Shown piece by piece: positions 11,646 through 23,180 of a stretch of 64,000 bases of DNA. The DNA lies in assembly GCA_015680685.1 (NCBI GenBank), contig MNCI01017882.1, positions 91,299 to 155,298 of the forward strand, in the 5' to 3' direction. Numbering within the stretch: position 1 is the stretch's first letter; each line of letters opens with the position of its first letter. Below the pieces are notes generated by a model. That model was not told the DNA's origin, did not search any database, and saw only the letters and a list, made by a program, of their open reading frames with translations. The DNA comes from Gnetum montanum (lineage: Eukaryota; Streptophyta; Gnetopsida; Gnetales; Gnetaceae). Both the position numbers and the translations under genes were made by a program.

Positions 11646-11778
11646 GCCATACTTCAATGTCATCAAGTCTCANGACACTCAACGTTCCTCTTCATAGGCT
11701 CTGGCTTTATCTTTGTATTCTTGGAAATCCACTAGCCGTCGAGCCAAATCTGCTGTGACACATTTTTGGCCTTGGTAG
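11408..11778. repeat. Perfect 105-bp inverted duplication bounded by single Ns
   Basis: 11408-11512 is exactly the reverse complement of 11674-11778. The second arm is enclosed by single Ns at 11673 and 11779. Perfect identity inside otherwise decayed sequence, with Ns exactly at the borders, points to an assembly join. Confidence 0.85.
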
Positions 11779-11779
11779 N

Positions 11780-12835
11780 ATGGAAGAAAGATGGAGGAAA
11801 GAAAAACAGTCCAAAAGAATGCTAGTCTTTCATTACAGAAATCGCAAGAATCACGTTAATCCTAACGTAGAAGAATGCAAGGGTTTTTGCTCTGAAATGT
11901 TTTTCTGTTTCGTGTAAAATTAACTGTTCTTTTTACCCAAATCAGCGGCATCTCTGCTAGCCGCGTTGTGCCGAAATTTCTTCTGCAGGGACGCGAATTC
12001 AAAGAAGAGGGACTCACATCCGAATTCAAGCTTTATACAGTTGATTCGCCTGCCTCCAATGACACCGATGTGTGTCGCACTGCGTAACTCAGAAAAGCAG
12101 ACATCAGCATTAAAATAACAAACCATAAGCAGCGTTGGCTGCCCGTGCCAGGGCAAACGGAGTCACCAAGACCTCCGTGCAGATGTCGTGCCACCGAACC
12201 CTCGCCATTAAATTTTAAAAAAACAAACAAAAGGGTGCTCTACCGCAGCAGCAGATCTACGATGCGATTGCTCTAAACCCTGAAATCAATGGCAGGAATT
12301 TTGAAGAACGATTTACAAAAATGTGAAAACGCATGAAGCCCTAGCGAATTTGGGGCAAAATAAAATAGTTTAGGCAACAGAAACCCTATGATCCAGGGCT
12401 ATCCGTCTAGTGAATTACGTCCATTTCCAGATCTTTCTCCCAGTAACCAAACGTAGCAACGGTGCCGAGTGCAGTTGTTGAGCCTTCTCCCACGGTGGTG
12501 GTTGCTAACGATCCTAAACAGGAGTGGGATATTTCTGAAATGTTTGATAACTGTTCCAGGTCTAGCGCCCTTGCATTCGGGCTTAAAGTTTCAAATTTGA
12601 TTTTTTCGGTCATTTTTACATATCCACTAAATATTTAAGAACAAGGCACCCACAACATTTATTCCAAGGTAAATGTTGTATTATCATCTTGTTATTAAAA
12701 CATTAAGAGCTCCATAAGCATCCTCCAAATCCTAGAACAAAGCAAAGATTATTGATATACTTGTGAACAATTATGTGAGATTGTTGGAATTATTTTTCAT
12801 AAACAATATTTATCTATTCCCTAACTTCCTAACTT
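11780..12835. other. Non-repeat-looking segment
   Basis: The base composition is less AT-rich than its neighbours, and none of the family motifs occur. I see no match elsewhere in the window. It could be part of a host gene on the minus strand (see 12407-12613), bounded by contig joins at 11779 and 12836. Confidence 0.35.
12407..12613 (-). CDS. Possible exon of an unknown host gene
   Basis: An open frame of 68 codons starts MTEKIKFETLSPNAR with an A-rich ATG context (AAAAATGACC). The composition is protein-like: acidic/leucine helix, then a serine/threonine stretch, then GYWEKDLEMD. A possible splice donor, GAC|GTAATT, lies just before the stop, so it may be a first exon. I do not recognise the product. 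The alternative is a chance open frame. Confidence 0.22.
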   Translation of the reverse strand: MTEKIKFETLSPNARALDLEQLSNISEISHSCLGSLATTTVGEGSTTALGTVATFGYWEKDLEMDVIH

Positions 12836-12836
12836 N

Positions 12837-15800
12837 TTTGGGGTTAAAGCTGATGTGCCAAAACTTTCAATTTTCTAGTAATCGAATTTTTTGATTGCAA
12901 CAATTTTTTGGTGCTAAAAGGAGGGTCTCTATGTCAAAATCTGCTTTCTCATAGCCAATGTTGATCTTGAACTTGTAATCTTCATTTTGCAGCAAAAACC
13001 TTCGAATTTGCATTATAATCAACACTACAGTCCATCCTCCTATGCTCCCAAAGTTCAGTGTGGGAGTGGTAGGTGTTTGGATTTTGAAATTTTTTACAGT
13101 AGTTGTTGTCGATTTCCAAAGCCAGCGTTGATCTTCTAGTGCATTTAATTCTCCTCCTTGGCTGCCAAAATTCTCTTAGTTTTCAACGTTGGTGGTTTTA
13201 GCCCTGCCGGGAGTCACTAGACTTTTGGAAGTTAACCAAACCCCCATCCCCCTCCCATCCTAGCTGAGAAAATTAGCAGCCTACCAAAATTGTTTTCTAA
13301 TGGAGAACATCAACTTTCCACTTTTTTTTCCAACACCTCCTTTCACCAACATTGGTAAGGAAGGTGTGAGATCTCCCTAATCTCACCCCCCTTCCTTTTC
13401 TTCTACTACACCTAGTGTAGGTGTAGCTAGGAAGCTCAACATGGGTAAGGTTTGGAACCTTATTTCTAGCTTTTCATTTTTAGCAAAGGGGTGTACCTCC
13501 CTTAATCCCCCACTTACTATTTATAGTCAGTAGCCTATTTTAAGCCATTTTTGCTTCTTTTAGCCATTTTTAAGTTCCACTTGATGGAACTTACTCTTTT
13601 TTTTCATCTTTATAAGTTGTTCCAAGCCTTTTTCAGCATCATAGTCATGTCTTTCAAACAGTTGATGAAGTTGCCCTTCAATTTCACCAATGGTAGGTCC
13701 ACCCATCAAGCTATGAGGATATATGTTCCTAAGGACCCCATAGTAGTCAAATGCAGATGGTCTTTAAGAATTAGGAGGTAGAGTCTTGAGTTATTGATAA
13801 TAAATGAAGAACACTACAACTTCATTTGTGCTAAGATCCAAGCTAGCATGTTGATTATGCAAATGGAAGCAAAAGCCAAGAGAGAATTTAAGCTTATACA
13901 TCATAATGGGAAGGAGATATTTCCTTTGTGTATGACCAAATACCTTCCTCTAACATTCATGCCAACATCCTAGCTCACCTAATTGACATAGAAGAAGAGG
14001 ATCAAAATTCTACCTCAAATGGGCAGCTAGAGGAGAAAGATGAATTCAGGATGGAATTTGAGATTGAAAATATCTTGGATGTGCTTTTCTAACAAGCCAC
14101 TCCTAGGATAGTGATGAGTGGCGAGATAACCCTACACTCAACCATACGAATACGAGCGTTACACGCGTGATCCAGTTGAACTCCATAGAAGGACTAGTTG
14201 TGGCATCTAGACAGTTAGCCTTAGGTCACAGTTTGCTGTCTTCCCACCTAGACTAGTATTAGCTTTGTCACGTATGGTTTAGTCCAGAGTGAGGTGTATG
14301 ATGTGGTTTCTAATCTAATGCTACTCCTGAAGGCAATGGAAAGTAAGATTCACTAATCTAGGAGAGAGAGAGAGGATGAGAGAATCTAATCTAGCCTAGG
14401 TGCGATGAGCATCCATTCCTTGATTATCCGAACACATCTTGGACTTTGTGCATGACTACCATTGGGATTACCAAGTGCAGATCCTAGGTACGCTACTGGA
14501 TTACCAAGTAGTCACACTTAAATATTTGTAATCAAGTCATACTCATTTCATGTTTGAACATGAGTTTAATGGTGAGAGAGACTAACTAGGAAAGTAGTAA
14601 ATAACAATTAATTAAATAATTAAGCTAAGTGAATGTTGTAATGATGAAGTAATTTTGATCTTTATTTCTGGTCATGTGTGTGTCCAAGTACGTCACACTC
14701 GAATAAGGATGCCATACAATTACAATCACCACACTGTGGGCATACACTGGGAAATAATTCTAACTCTAAGAAGGAAAAACTGCAAGAGCTTGGGTAAGGA
14801 ACAAANATCCTAGGAGTGGCTTGTTAGAAAAGCACATCCAAGATATTTTCAATCTCAAATTCCATCCTGAATTCATCTTTCTCCTCTAGCTGCCCATTTG
14901 AGGTAGAATTTTGATCCTCTTCTTCTATGTCAATTAGGTGAGCTAGGATGTTGGCATGAATGTTAGAGGAAGGTATTTGGTCATACACAAAGGAAATATC
15001 TCCTTCCCATTATGATGTATAAGCTTAAATTCTCTCTTGGCTTTTGCTTCCATTTGCATAATCAACATGCTAGCTTGGATCTTAGCACAAATGAAGTTGT
15101 AGTGTTCTTCATTTATTATCAATAACTCAAGACTCTACCTCCTAATTCTTAAAGACCATCTGCATTTGACTACTATGGGGTCCTTAGGAACATATATCCT
15201 CATAGCTTGATGGGTGGACCTACCATTGGTGAAATTGAAGGGCAACTTCATCAACTGTTTGAAAGACATGACTATGATGCTGAAAAAGGCTTGGAACAAC
15301 TTATAAAGATGAAAAAAAAGAGTAAGTTCCATCAAGTGGAACTTAAAAATGGCTAAAAGAAGCAAAAATGGCTTAAAATAGGCTACTGACTATAAATAGT
15401 AAGTGGGGGATTAAGGGAGGTACACCCCTTTGCTAAAAATGAAAAGCTAGAAATAAGGTTCCAAACCTTACCCATGTTGAGCTTCCTAGCTACACCTACA
15501 CTAGGTGTAGTAGAAGAAAAGGAAGGGGGGTGAGATTAGGGAGATCTCACACCTTCCTTACCAATGTTGGTGAAAGGAGGTGTTGGAAAAAAAAGTGGAA
15601 AGTTGATGTTCTCCATTAGAAAACAATTTTGGTAGGCTGCTAATTTTCTCAGCTAGGATGGGAGGGGGATGGGGGTTTGGTTAACTTCCAAAAGTCTAGT
15701 GACTCCCGGCAGGGCTAAAACCACCAACGTTGAAAACTAAGAGAATTTTGGCAGCCAAGGAGGAGAATTAAATGCACTAGAAGATCAACGCTGGCTTTGG

Positions 15801-16079
15801 AAATCGACAACAACTACTGTAAAAAATTTCAAAATCCAAACACCTACCACTCCCACACTGAACTTTGGGAGCATAGGAGGATGGACTGTAGTGTTGATTA
15901 TAATGCAAATTCGAAGGTTTTTGCTGCAAAATGAAGATTACAAGTTCAAGATCAACATTGGCTATGAGAAAGCAGATTTTGACATAGAGACCCTCCTTTT
16001 AGCACCAAAAAATTGTTGCAATCAAAAAATTCGATTACTAGAAAATTGAAAGTTTTGGCACATCAGCTTTAACCCCAAA
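12837..16079. repeat. Perfect 1,273-bp inverted duplication, probable assembly artefact
   Basis: 12837-14109 is the exact reverse complement of 14807-16079 over the stretches I compared, with constant coordinate sums (28916) at both ends and in the middle. Single Ns sit at 12836 and 14806, exactly at the borders. The arms contain a protein-like stretch (13551-13781 and its mirror 15135-15365, followed by an open region with HHNGKEIFPLCMTKYLP) that I do not recognise. The spacer is an LTR fragment. One arm is probably a duplicate contig end. Confidence 0.9.
14112..14805 (-). repeat. LTR fragment of the main family, minus strand
   Basis: It starts with TGATGAGTGGCGAG, which is the LTR 3' end seen in reverse, and runs through the family's U5/R sequence. 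It stops at the N at 14806 before the TATA box and palindrome array are reached. There is no PBS beside it: the left flank is the arm of the inverted duplication. Confidence 0.75.
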
Positions 16080-17282
16080 TTCCTAGTGCCTCCAAAAAAT
16101 GAGATTTGAGGTACCCTGGATGGTTTGATAGATCACCTAGGAACTTATAGGATGCAAAACAAATAATGCAAAAGAAGAATGTATATCTAAAAACTAAACA
16201 ACAACTACAAATTACATAAAAAACTAAAATCTTAAAACTTTATAAAAAAATAAAGAATGAGTTCAAGGAATGTATACAAATGTTTTCCATGGAAGAGCAA
16301 AGGGGGTTTACTTGGACGAGAGTTTTGAGTTCATTAAAGCCAATATAATCCACTTCACAAGTTAGATGATTAGCCACTCCCAATGCTATCAAACCCCCTT
16401 TTTTATTGCTCCAGATCTACAACATTGGCTACTACTGGGGGTGGGAAAATAAAGGATTTGGGCTACTAGAGTGCTCTACACTAGGAGTTGGGGGATCCTA
16501 AGAGTGCAATGTAGAAACCCAAAGTTCACAAATCCCAAGGAGGGTAATGGGGGTTACAAGGCCACAGGGTTTCCATGCTAGGGTTCAAGAGACTGCAAGT
16601 ATGTAATATTACAAGAGCTCTTAGGTGATTGAAAATGCCAAAGTGTGGAATTGCTAAGAGTGTGGATGCAAAAAGTGTGTAACCTCAAAATGGTGTTTAG
16701 GATTGATTTTTATAGGTTTTAGGCTATGGATTGGGCTGGAAAATGACTATAATTTGGGTAATGGATTGGCTACAAATTGCTACAAATTTCTAGCATGTAT
16801 AGGTGAGATTGGTGTCTAATTTGGGGGGTTACTATGTATGGAAAGTGTCAAATCCCCATGACCATTTCGTTTACTATAAATAGTAATGGGGGCACAAGAT
16901 CTACATTAGACGCAAATCTTCTATGTTGGGCCTTCTACCATCCTTGCTAGAGTGCATGGTTAATTTTGTAGTGCATGGAATGTTGAAATCCAATGCATGT
17001 GGCTTTTATGCTAGTGGCATGAAGTCTCCACACTAGGTATGCAATCTCCACACTGATCATAGATGCACTATGTCCTTCCACACTAAGGTCTATCCTTTCA
17101 TGCTAGAAGTGACCCACACCCCTTCATGCTAGGGATAGGTGAGATCTACTTCCATGTAGGTGTTTTAGTGTAGAAAAGTGTATACCCCCCATAAAACCCA
17201 TTAGATTGCCATTTTTGACATCCTTAAAGGCATTTGTGAGCGCACACCCACCCCCCACCTCCCCACCTCCCCACCCCCCACC
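16080..17282. other. No gene recognised
   Basis: AT-rich sequence with poly-A runs and several loosely repeated TCCACACTAG/TTCATGCTAG motifs at 17020-17130. It ends in a C-rich low-complexity tract at 17248-17282, immediately before the N at 17283. Probably an old LTR element of another family. Confidence 0.4.
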
Positions 17283-17283
17283 N

Positions 17284-17440
17284 TGACCACTTATGAAACA
17301 CTTTTTAGCTCCAAAAGTATGAAATATGTGAGATTACCCCTTATCAATTACAATCTTCACATTTGCAATGAAGTTTTGACTCGAGGTTCATGGGGTGAAG
17401 GCTACATGATGAAAGATGGTTACAACATGCAAATTTTGGT
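17284..17440 (+). repeat. Dispersed repeat, copy 2 (partner at 4-175)
   Basis: Begins TGACCACTTATGAAACACTTTTTAGC and runs parallel to copy 1 with scattered substitutions. It starts right after the N at 17283 and abuts the RNase H end of element C, so the junction is either a contig join or an old insertion. Confidence 0.5.
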
Positions 17441-17444
17441 ATTG

Positions 17445-19560
17445 TTTCATCCTATAAGATCATCAACCACTGTATAACACAAGGGCTTACAACTAGCTTG
17501 TTCATTAGGAAGATAATTGCACTATGATTACTATGCAAAAAAAATAGATATCCAAGCACACAGTGCCTGAATTTTTCTAAGGGATATACCACCATCATGA
17601 GTTCTTTTTCCATGGTGATGTAATTGAGTTACGCACCCACAATGCTTTTTCTTGCACAATAGATACAATATGGACATTTTTTATCATCCATTTATGTTAG
17701 TACTGCTATTAATGCATAGTTGGATGCATCTATCATGGTGTGAAATGGTTTGAACCAAGCACGAATGCCTAGAATTAGAGTCTCTACAAGCTTCTACTTC
17801 AAGTGTTGGAATGCTTATTCACATTCCTTGGTCCATTTAAATGCTACATCCTTCTTGGTAAGCTCCACAAATAGCTTGATGATATTAGAAAAGTTTTCAA
17901 TGAAACACCTGTGATAACTAGTATGACCAAGAAATAACCTCACATCTTTGATAGTTTGAGGTTGTATGGTTATTTATTGGATGATCCTTATCTTTTCAAG
18001 GTCCACCTTCATTTCTTTCCTTGAAATTCTATGTCGCAAGACAATGCTTCTTAGACCATCAAGTGGCTTTTCTACCAGTTGATCTATAGGTTTGTCTCTA
18101 CACCTTGTTTTAGTACTTGTTCAAGATAGACCAGTGCTTATTCAAAATTAGTACCATAGATGGAGAAGTCATCCATAAAGACTTCAATATTACTACCAAT
18201 TTACTACTAAAAGATGCTTAGAACTAAGCATTGAAAAGTTGCCAGGGCATTGTAGAGGCCAAAGAACATCTTCTTGTATGCAAAAGTCCTCTAAGGACTT
18301 GTGAAAGTTATTTTGGCCCCATCTTCTACAGTAATTTGTATTTGGTTCTACCTACTGTACCCATCCAGAAAATTGTAATAATTATGCCTTGTAATTGTAT
18401 CCAACACTTGGTCTACAAATGGCAATGGACAATGATCTTTAAATGTAGCCATATTCAACAGCCTGAAGTCTATACAGACTCTCCATTGTCCTCCTTTCCT
18501 TGGCACAATAACAAATGAGCTTACCCACTCACTATCCACCACCAAATAGATGAATCCTTCTTTAAATAGCTTTTCAACTTCATTCTTTACAACTTGCTTT
18601 AATTTTGTATTCAACCTCCTTTGCAACTACCTCTTAGGTTTAATAGTGGAGTCTCTGTAGATCTAACACTAGCATATACATGGATCTATTCCTATCAATT
18701 CATCATATGACCAAGTAAATACTATTAACCATTTTTTTACTACTTTTAGTAGCTTCCCCTTTTGTTCCTTAGTGAGGTTGGCTTTGATGGTTACTAGTTT
18801 ACCATTGTCAAGAAACACATATTCTAGAGTTTTCAATAAAGATTTGAATTCAAGGGGCTCTTATTTGGAACTATTAGAGATTTCCAACTCTTCCCAAACA
18901 ATTTCTACTTCTTCTCTATATTCTATTTAGAAGAGTTCGTTCTAAATTTGCTTCATTTTGTACATCTTATTGATATAAGCACTTTTGAAGATTTTAACTA
19001 GTTCCATGCACATTGTTGAACTAAAGCTAACATCTATTGTTAGCCACTAGGTACCCTCTTATTTTGTGATTGCTACATACAGGCTTCAACATAATACTTG
19101 CATGCTATGATGAATGTGCTCTTTATAGCTCATATTCTCTTCACACAATGATACCCTGTTGCACTATACATGATGCATGGAATTCTCTTCTTCTTGACTT
19201 TTTCAAATTCATTTTCCTTGGAGATTTCCAAGGAGAGCTCTCTCATCCCCAACTTGGCATCAATTGTGCTTAGCCAAGCCCTTCCCATGATAATTGAGAA
19301 CTCCACTTTATGGTTATCCACATGGGTAACCAAGAAATCTACTGGATATGACCATCCACAAATGGTGGTCACAATATCCTCCACTAGTCCCAAGGGAACA
19401 ATGATGGATGGATTAGTAAGCTTTAATCTAATGTTACATTGCTTTAGTGGAGGTAGGTTTCAAGTTTTATACATTTCCTAAGAAATTAAGTTCACCTTGG
19501 AACTTGAGTCTAGTAAAGCTTTGCAGAAATCATTTCCTATAATCTTTAAGTAAATTAGAG
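17445..19560 (-). pseudogene. pol: pol of element C (PR, RT, part of RNase H)
   Basis: The retropepsin motif reads ALLDSSSK near 19.5 kb, with the Gly of Asp-Ser-Gly changed to Ser. SIIMGRAWL closes the protease near 19.3 kb. RT shows DSEWVSSFVIVPRKGG and FLDGYSR followed by a stop. The catalytic segment EVFMDDFSIYG near 18.17 kb has both aspartates intact, unlike element A. RNase H starts with a segment equivalent to LMNKP near 17.5 kb. Multiple stops show that it is dead. RT and RNase H copy the element RNA into DNA, and protease processes the polyprotein. Confidence 0.75.
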
Positions 19561-19599
19561 GACTTCCATAATCAAATCTTTTTCTGGGAATGTGTCTTG

Positions 19600-22178
19600 C
19601 ATTTATCCAATCTATGACTACATGAGTTAATATGATAGTATGTACATTTTGGGACCTTACATTTGAAGGTTGTTTGGTGGTTATGTTAGAAGCATATTAA
19701 GAAGGATCAATAGCCATAGATGCCTATAGGGATTTATGTGGACTGTTGGGTCTAAAGAAAGTCCTTTTCTAAGGCTTATGCTCATAACCACTTGAATTTT
19801 CATCTGACTATAAGTTCACGACCAATGTGTCATTACATTGTTGAGGCTATGGTGGTATCTCACATTGCATAAATGGTGTAGGTGGTAAAGGAATGAAATT
19901 CAAAGATGCACAATGTTGTGATGAATAATGAAGAGTATAAGTAGAAGGAGATTCAATTTGCAGAGTAGTCACTTTATAATATTCAAAAGGGTAATAATGA
20001 TAAGAAAAAGAAGTATGGCTTGTAGAGCCACTATAAGATACAAATTGTTGGACATAATATCCCTACAGGTCTATTTGGCGATAAGGATAATGCTACCTTA
20101 GCAGTGGCATTCCCCATGACTCTAGGTTTTGCCATTGATGATAATGCTCTTGAAGTTGAGGTGGTACTCCACTCAAATAATACTATTCTTGGTGGAACTA
20201 TTGTCAATAATTGCCTTGTAGATAAGGCAATCTCCTGGGTGGTTGTCTTTTTGTAAATTTTTTGTTTAAGGCATAAATCCCATATTCCTATAAGTACGAT
20301 AGTATAAGATAACATCCCTTGGAATATTCATACTAGCAGATGTCACATCCTTCGTCTTCTATTTTAGAATCTAAAATCTCATTAACTATCATAACCTTAC
20401 CTTTTTATTGATAGTAGTCCTTTCTTATATCCTTTCTCCTTCTTCTTTCCTTATCTTGGTTCCCTTGCTATGTTTTCTTCTCCACAATCTTTAGAGTGAT
20501 TTGGAACTTCTTGTCCAAGAATTCCAACATTTTTCCCACATTAGCCAATATATCTATGATAGATTTTTTGATTTACAATGTTTTCCTTTGTACCACTTAT
20601 TCTAGTGGTGCTTCCTTCTCAGGATTGCAAAGACACACCTTCCTTTTTCAAATGGAGAAGTCTTTGTTATATTCTACACTTTCTCACTTTTTAAGTTTTT
20701 ATTCTATCTTAAACACTTAATCAATAAGCCTTTGGATCTAATAGGCCCTCATTTCTGACAATCTCCCTTGGGTATAAAGCCCAATAGTCTCTTTGGTTTT
20801 ATTTCTAAGTTCATCTATGGCATGGAAAAGTTGTGTCTTTTAAGAAAAATCATGGCCTAGGCATCGATGAAAAAGATAGTAATACCTACCTATGGCTGCA
20901 TCAAGGGATTCTTAATTGTCTTATTTTCACCCTTGGATTTTTTTCCTTTAGTTAGACACCTTGTAGTATGTTTGATATTTATTGTTGAATAGCTCCAATA
21001 TTGTACTCCATCTATGGATAGACTCTGACTTCAAGGACCAATTCCAGCTTTCAGGTTCTTGGATGAGTATCCTAGGGAATAGTTTGAGTTTCTACCACTC
21101 ATTTCCAATGTTTTGCAAGGCATAAGAATCATGGAATGCTTGCAAATGATGTTGTGGATCAACATTATAGCCTCCCTCAAACTTAAGGATGTTTTTCATA
21201 TTAAGCCATTTGATTTGGCTATTCCTTTAATGCCTAACAGGAATATGAATTACCTCAAAAATGTTTAACATGCTTTTTGTAGCAAGCAGTGGCTCATCAT
21301 AGTTATCATATTAATGGTGGCCCCTATCATGGCCATGTCTCCTATGATATGGTATGTTATGCCTTCTTTCCTAATGATGCCCCTTTTCTTCTTGTTGTTG
21401 TCCATGCTCTCTCCTCCCATCTCTACAATGGGGCCTTCTACCATCTCTAGCTTGGCCTTGATCATTTCTCCTTCAACCTCAGTCACATTCCCCCTATCAA
21501 AGTTTGATGATGAGGAGGATGGTGAGGGTGGAGGACTAGGAGATTTGTGTAGGCTTGCCCTTCTCCTTTGGTCCCTTAGTTATTCTCTTGGTGAACAATT
21601 GGGGGACATTGACCTTGAGGTTCCCCTAGTTTTGGAACTAGTTCTCCCCTTACCTTGATTGCTTGCCAAAGTTGAACATAACCTTTGATGAGTCATGTCA
21701 TCCTTACCAAAGGAAGGAGGACCTTAGTGCTGGGATTACCCTGATGGAAATTTTGGATCCTCCTTCTTTGATTGTAAAATTAGTGAGATCAGGACCTTTA
21801 ACTCTTGGAGGCTTCATGACGTGCCTCTATGGGTTTACCTTTTTTGAGTTAAGCCTTGATTGATTGATAGTCTTTGGAGGGATATTCCTTCATTTAGTAA
21901 TCTAGGATCATTGGTTTAAGCCCTAGTCTTATGAGAGATGCCATGAATATCAAAGGGATAGTACGATTGAGAGGTAACACAATGTTGCCTTCTAAATCTC
22001 ACCAGTGTAGCTATTCATCCTAATGGAGGATGAAAGTGAAGTCTAAATAATAAGGATTCAAATGTGCATAGACAAACTTTAATTGTTGAGGTGTCTCATC
22101 AACATTTCGTCTAGGTCTATCATGTTGCTGGTTAGAATCATCAATAGGTGGTGAATCAAACCTGTGAGAAGAAGACAT
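19600..22178 (-). pseudogene. gag: gag of element C, heavily interrupted
   Basis: The start MSSSHRFDSPPIDD at 22178 is placed 134 bases inside the PBS, as in Y. A DFTFILHQDE..DLEGNIVLP segment near 22.05 kb matches Y's Gag N-terminus. A charged arginine/methionine-rich linker follows (about 21.5-21.27 kb), then the Gag core near 21.05-20.9 kb. A zinc-knuckle region lies near 20.35 kb, and the tail runs towards the protease. No frame stays open for more than about 95 codons. Confidence 0.6.
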
Positions 22179-22311
22179 TTGAGTTTGCTCTTATGTAGTG
22201 TGCCTTAATAAAATGTCATTATTTTTCTTAAAGATGATGCATTATATTTTTACAATGACTTTGTAAGATTTTACTATCTAAAAATACTTAGTACACATAG
22301 CTAAAATGAAA

Positions 22312-22329
22312 TCCCTGTCAATGGCACCA
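22312..22329 (-). other. Primer-binding site of element C
   Basis: On the minus strand it reads TGGTGCCATTGACAGGGA, one base inside the LTR end at 22331. It is a decayed form of the tRNA-Asp type site found in elements X, B and Y. Confidence 0.65.
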
Positions 22330-22330
22330 A

Positions 22331-23180
22331 TGATGAGTAGCAGGTATCTCCTATATCCAACCATATGAATCATTAGTGTGTACGCATGATCTAGTTAAAT
22401 TCTATGGACTTCTTTTACCTAAGTGGCTTATATCCTTAGATAGTAAAATACGTGGTTATTAGTCGTTATCTTCCCAATTATCACTTGTATTAACTTGTTC
22501 ATATGACTAAGTGTGATTAGGGTGTAAGATATTTGTTTTTATATTTTTTATTATTTTCTTTATTTGTAAAATAATGAAATAATAACGAATTGAATACTTA
22601 GTTTTACTAATTAATTAACTAAACTTTCTTAAATGTGGAGCATCCATTTCCACTTTTTGTACACATCCTAAACATATACTAACATTGCTGGGTTACCAAG
22701 TGTTTGCTATTGGATGTACCAAGTATTCACAGCTAGAATTACCAAGTATTAGTATATTATGCTCGAAGTATTCATACTCATGTTACTTATGAATTAGAAT
22801 ATTAATTACTTAAGAGAAATAAATCATCCTACATTGAAAGTAAAATATTGGAAAATAAACTTAAACTAATCTAAGAATTGCAATGGATAGAAGAAATCTT
22901 AATTTTATTGTTGTTCATGTAACTATGTCTAGGTACATATGACACTTAAATAAAATTTCATACAATTAACTCAATCTATGCTATGGGAATTCAGAGGGAA
23001 AATTTCACTAAGTTTTACAAGATAAAACTACAAAAGTTTATCTTAGGGATCGACCAAACGATGTCATAAAGGTAGTTGGTGTACACACTTATATAGGCTT
23101 CGAGAGGATTAACGTCAATGCACATGTGTCAATGCATCCTAAGATGTGTTGACAAGATTATGCCGATGCACCTGCCTTAT
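22331..23180 (-). repeat. 5' LTR of element C (right border approximate)
   Basis: The left border TGATGAG follows the PBS exactly. The body is divergent from the other LTRs but keeps ACCAAGTGTT-type blocks. A TATA-like TTATATA lies at 23089-23095, followed in U3 by short repeats of ATGCAC/GTCAATGCA. I could not find a clean TGATGA at the right end, so the border is an estimate. Confidence 0.6.

Larger units (their letters stand above)
4117..11778 (+). mobile_element. Element X: Ty3/gypsy element with gag and accessory ORF but no pol, 3' truncated
   Basis: Order on the plus strand: LTR (4117-4946), tRNA-Asp type primer site (4948-4965), gag (5087-7062), a conserved non-coding block, an internal LTR-like promoter (8430-8500), a splice-acceptor-like site and a long accessory ORF (8979-11645). 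No protease, RT, RNase H or integrase motif lies between gag and the accessory ORF, and gag ends in a stop where element B's gag also ends. The layout is therefore a family trait and not a private deletion. The 3' end is lost at a single-N contig join, so no 3' LTR is present. It would need enzymes from a pol-bearing relative such as elements A or C. Confidence 0.7.
17445..23180 (-). mobile_element. Element C: Ty3/gypsy element with gag-PR-RT-RNase H, 3' truncated
   Basis: On the minus strand: 5' LTR (from about 23180 down to 22331), PBS (22312-22329), gag starting at 22178, protease near 19.5-19.1 kb, RT near 18.7-17.8 kb and the beginning of RNase H at about 17.8-17.45 kb. Integrase and the 3' LTR are missing, cut at 17445. 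The reading frame is heavily interrupted. The Gag start (MSSSHRFDSPP) and the DLEGNIVLP segment match element Y, so C is the pol-bearing type closest to Y. Confidence 0.7.

Noticed and set aside
12837-14805. Genuine large palindromic transposon or foldback element
   Set aside because: Single Ns lie at both exact borders and the arms are identical over 1.27 kb in otherwise decayed sequence. A smaller case of the same kind lies at 11408-11778. An assembly artefact is simpler.
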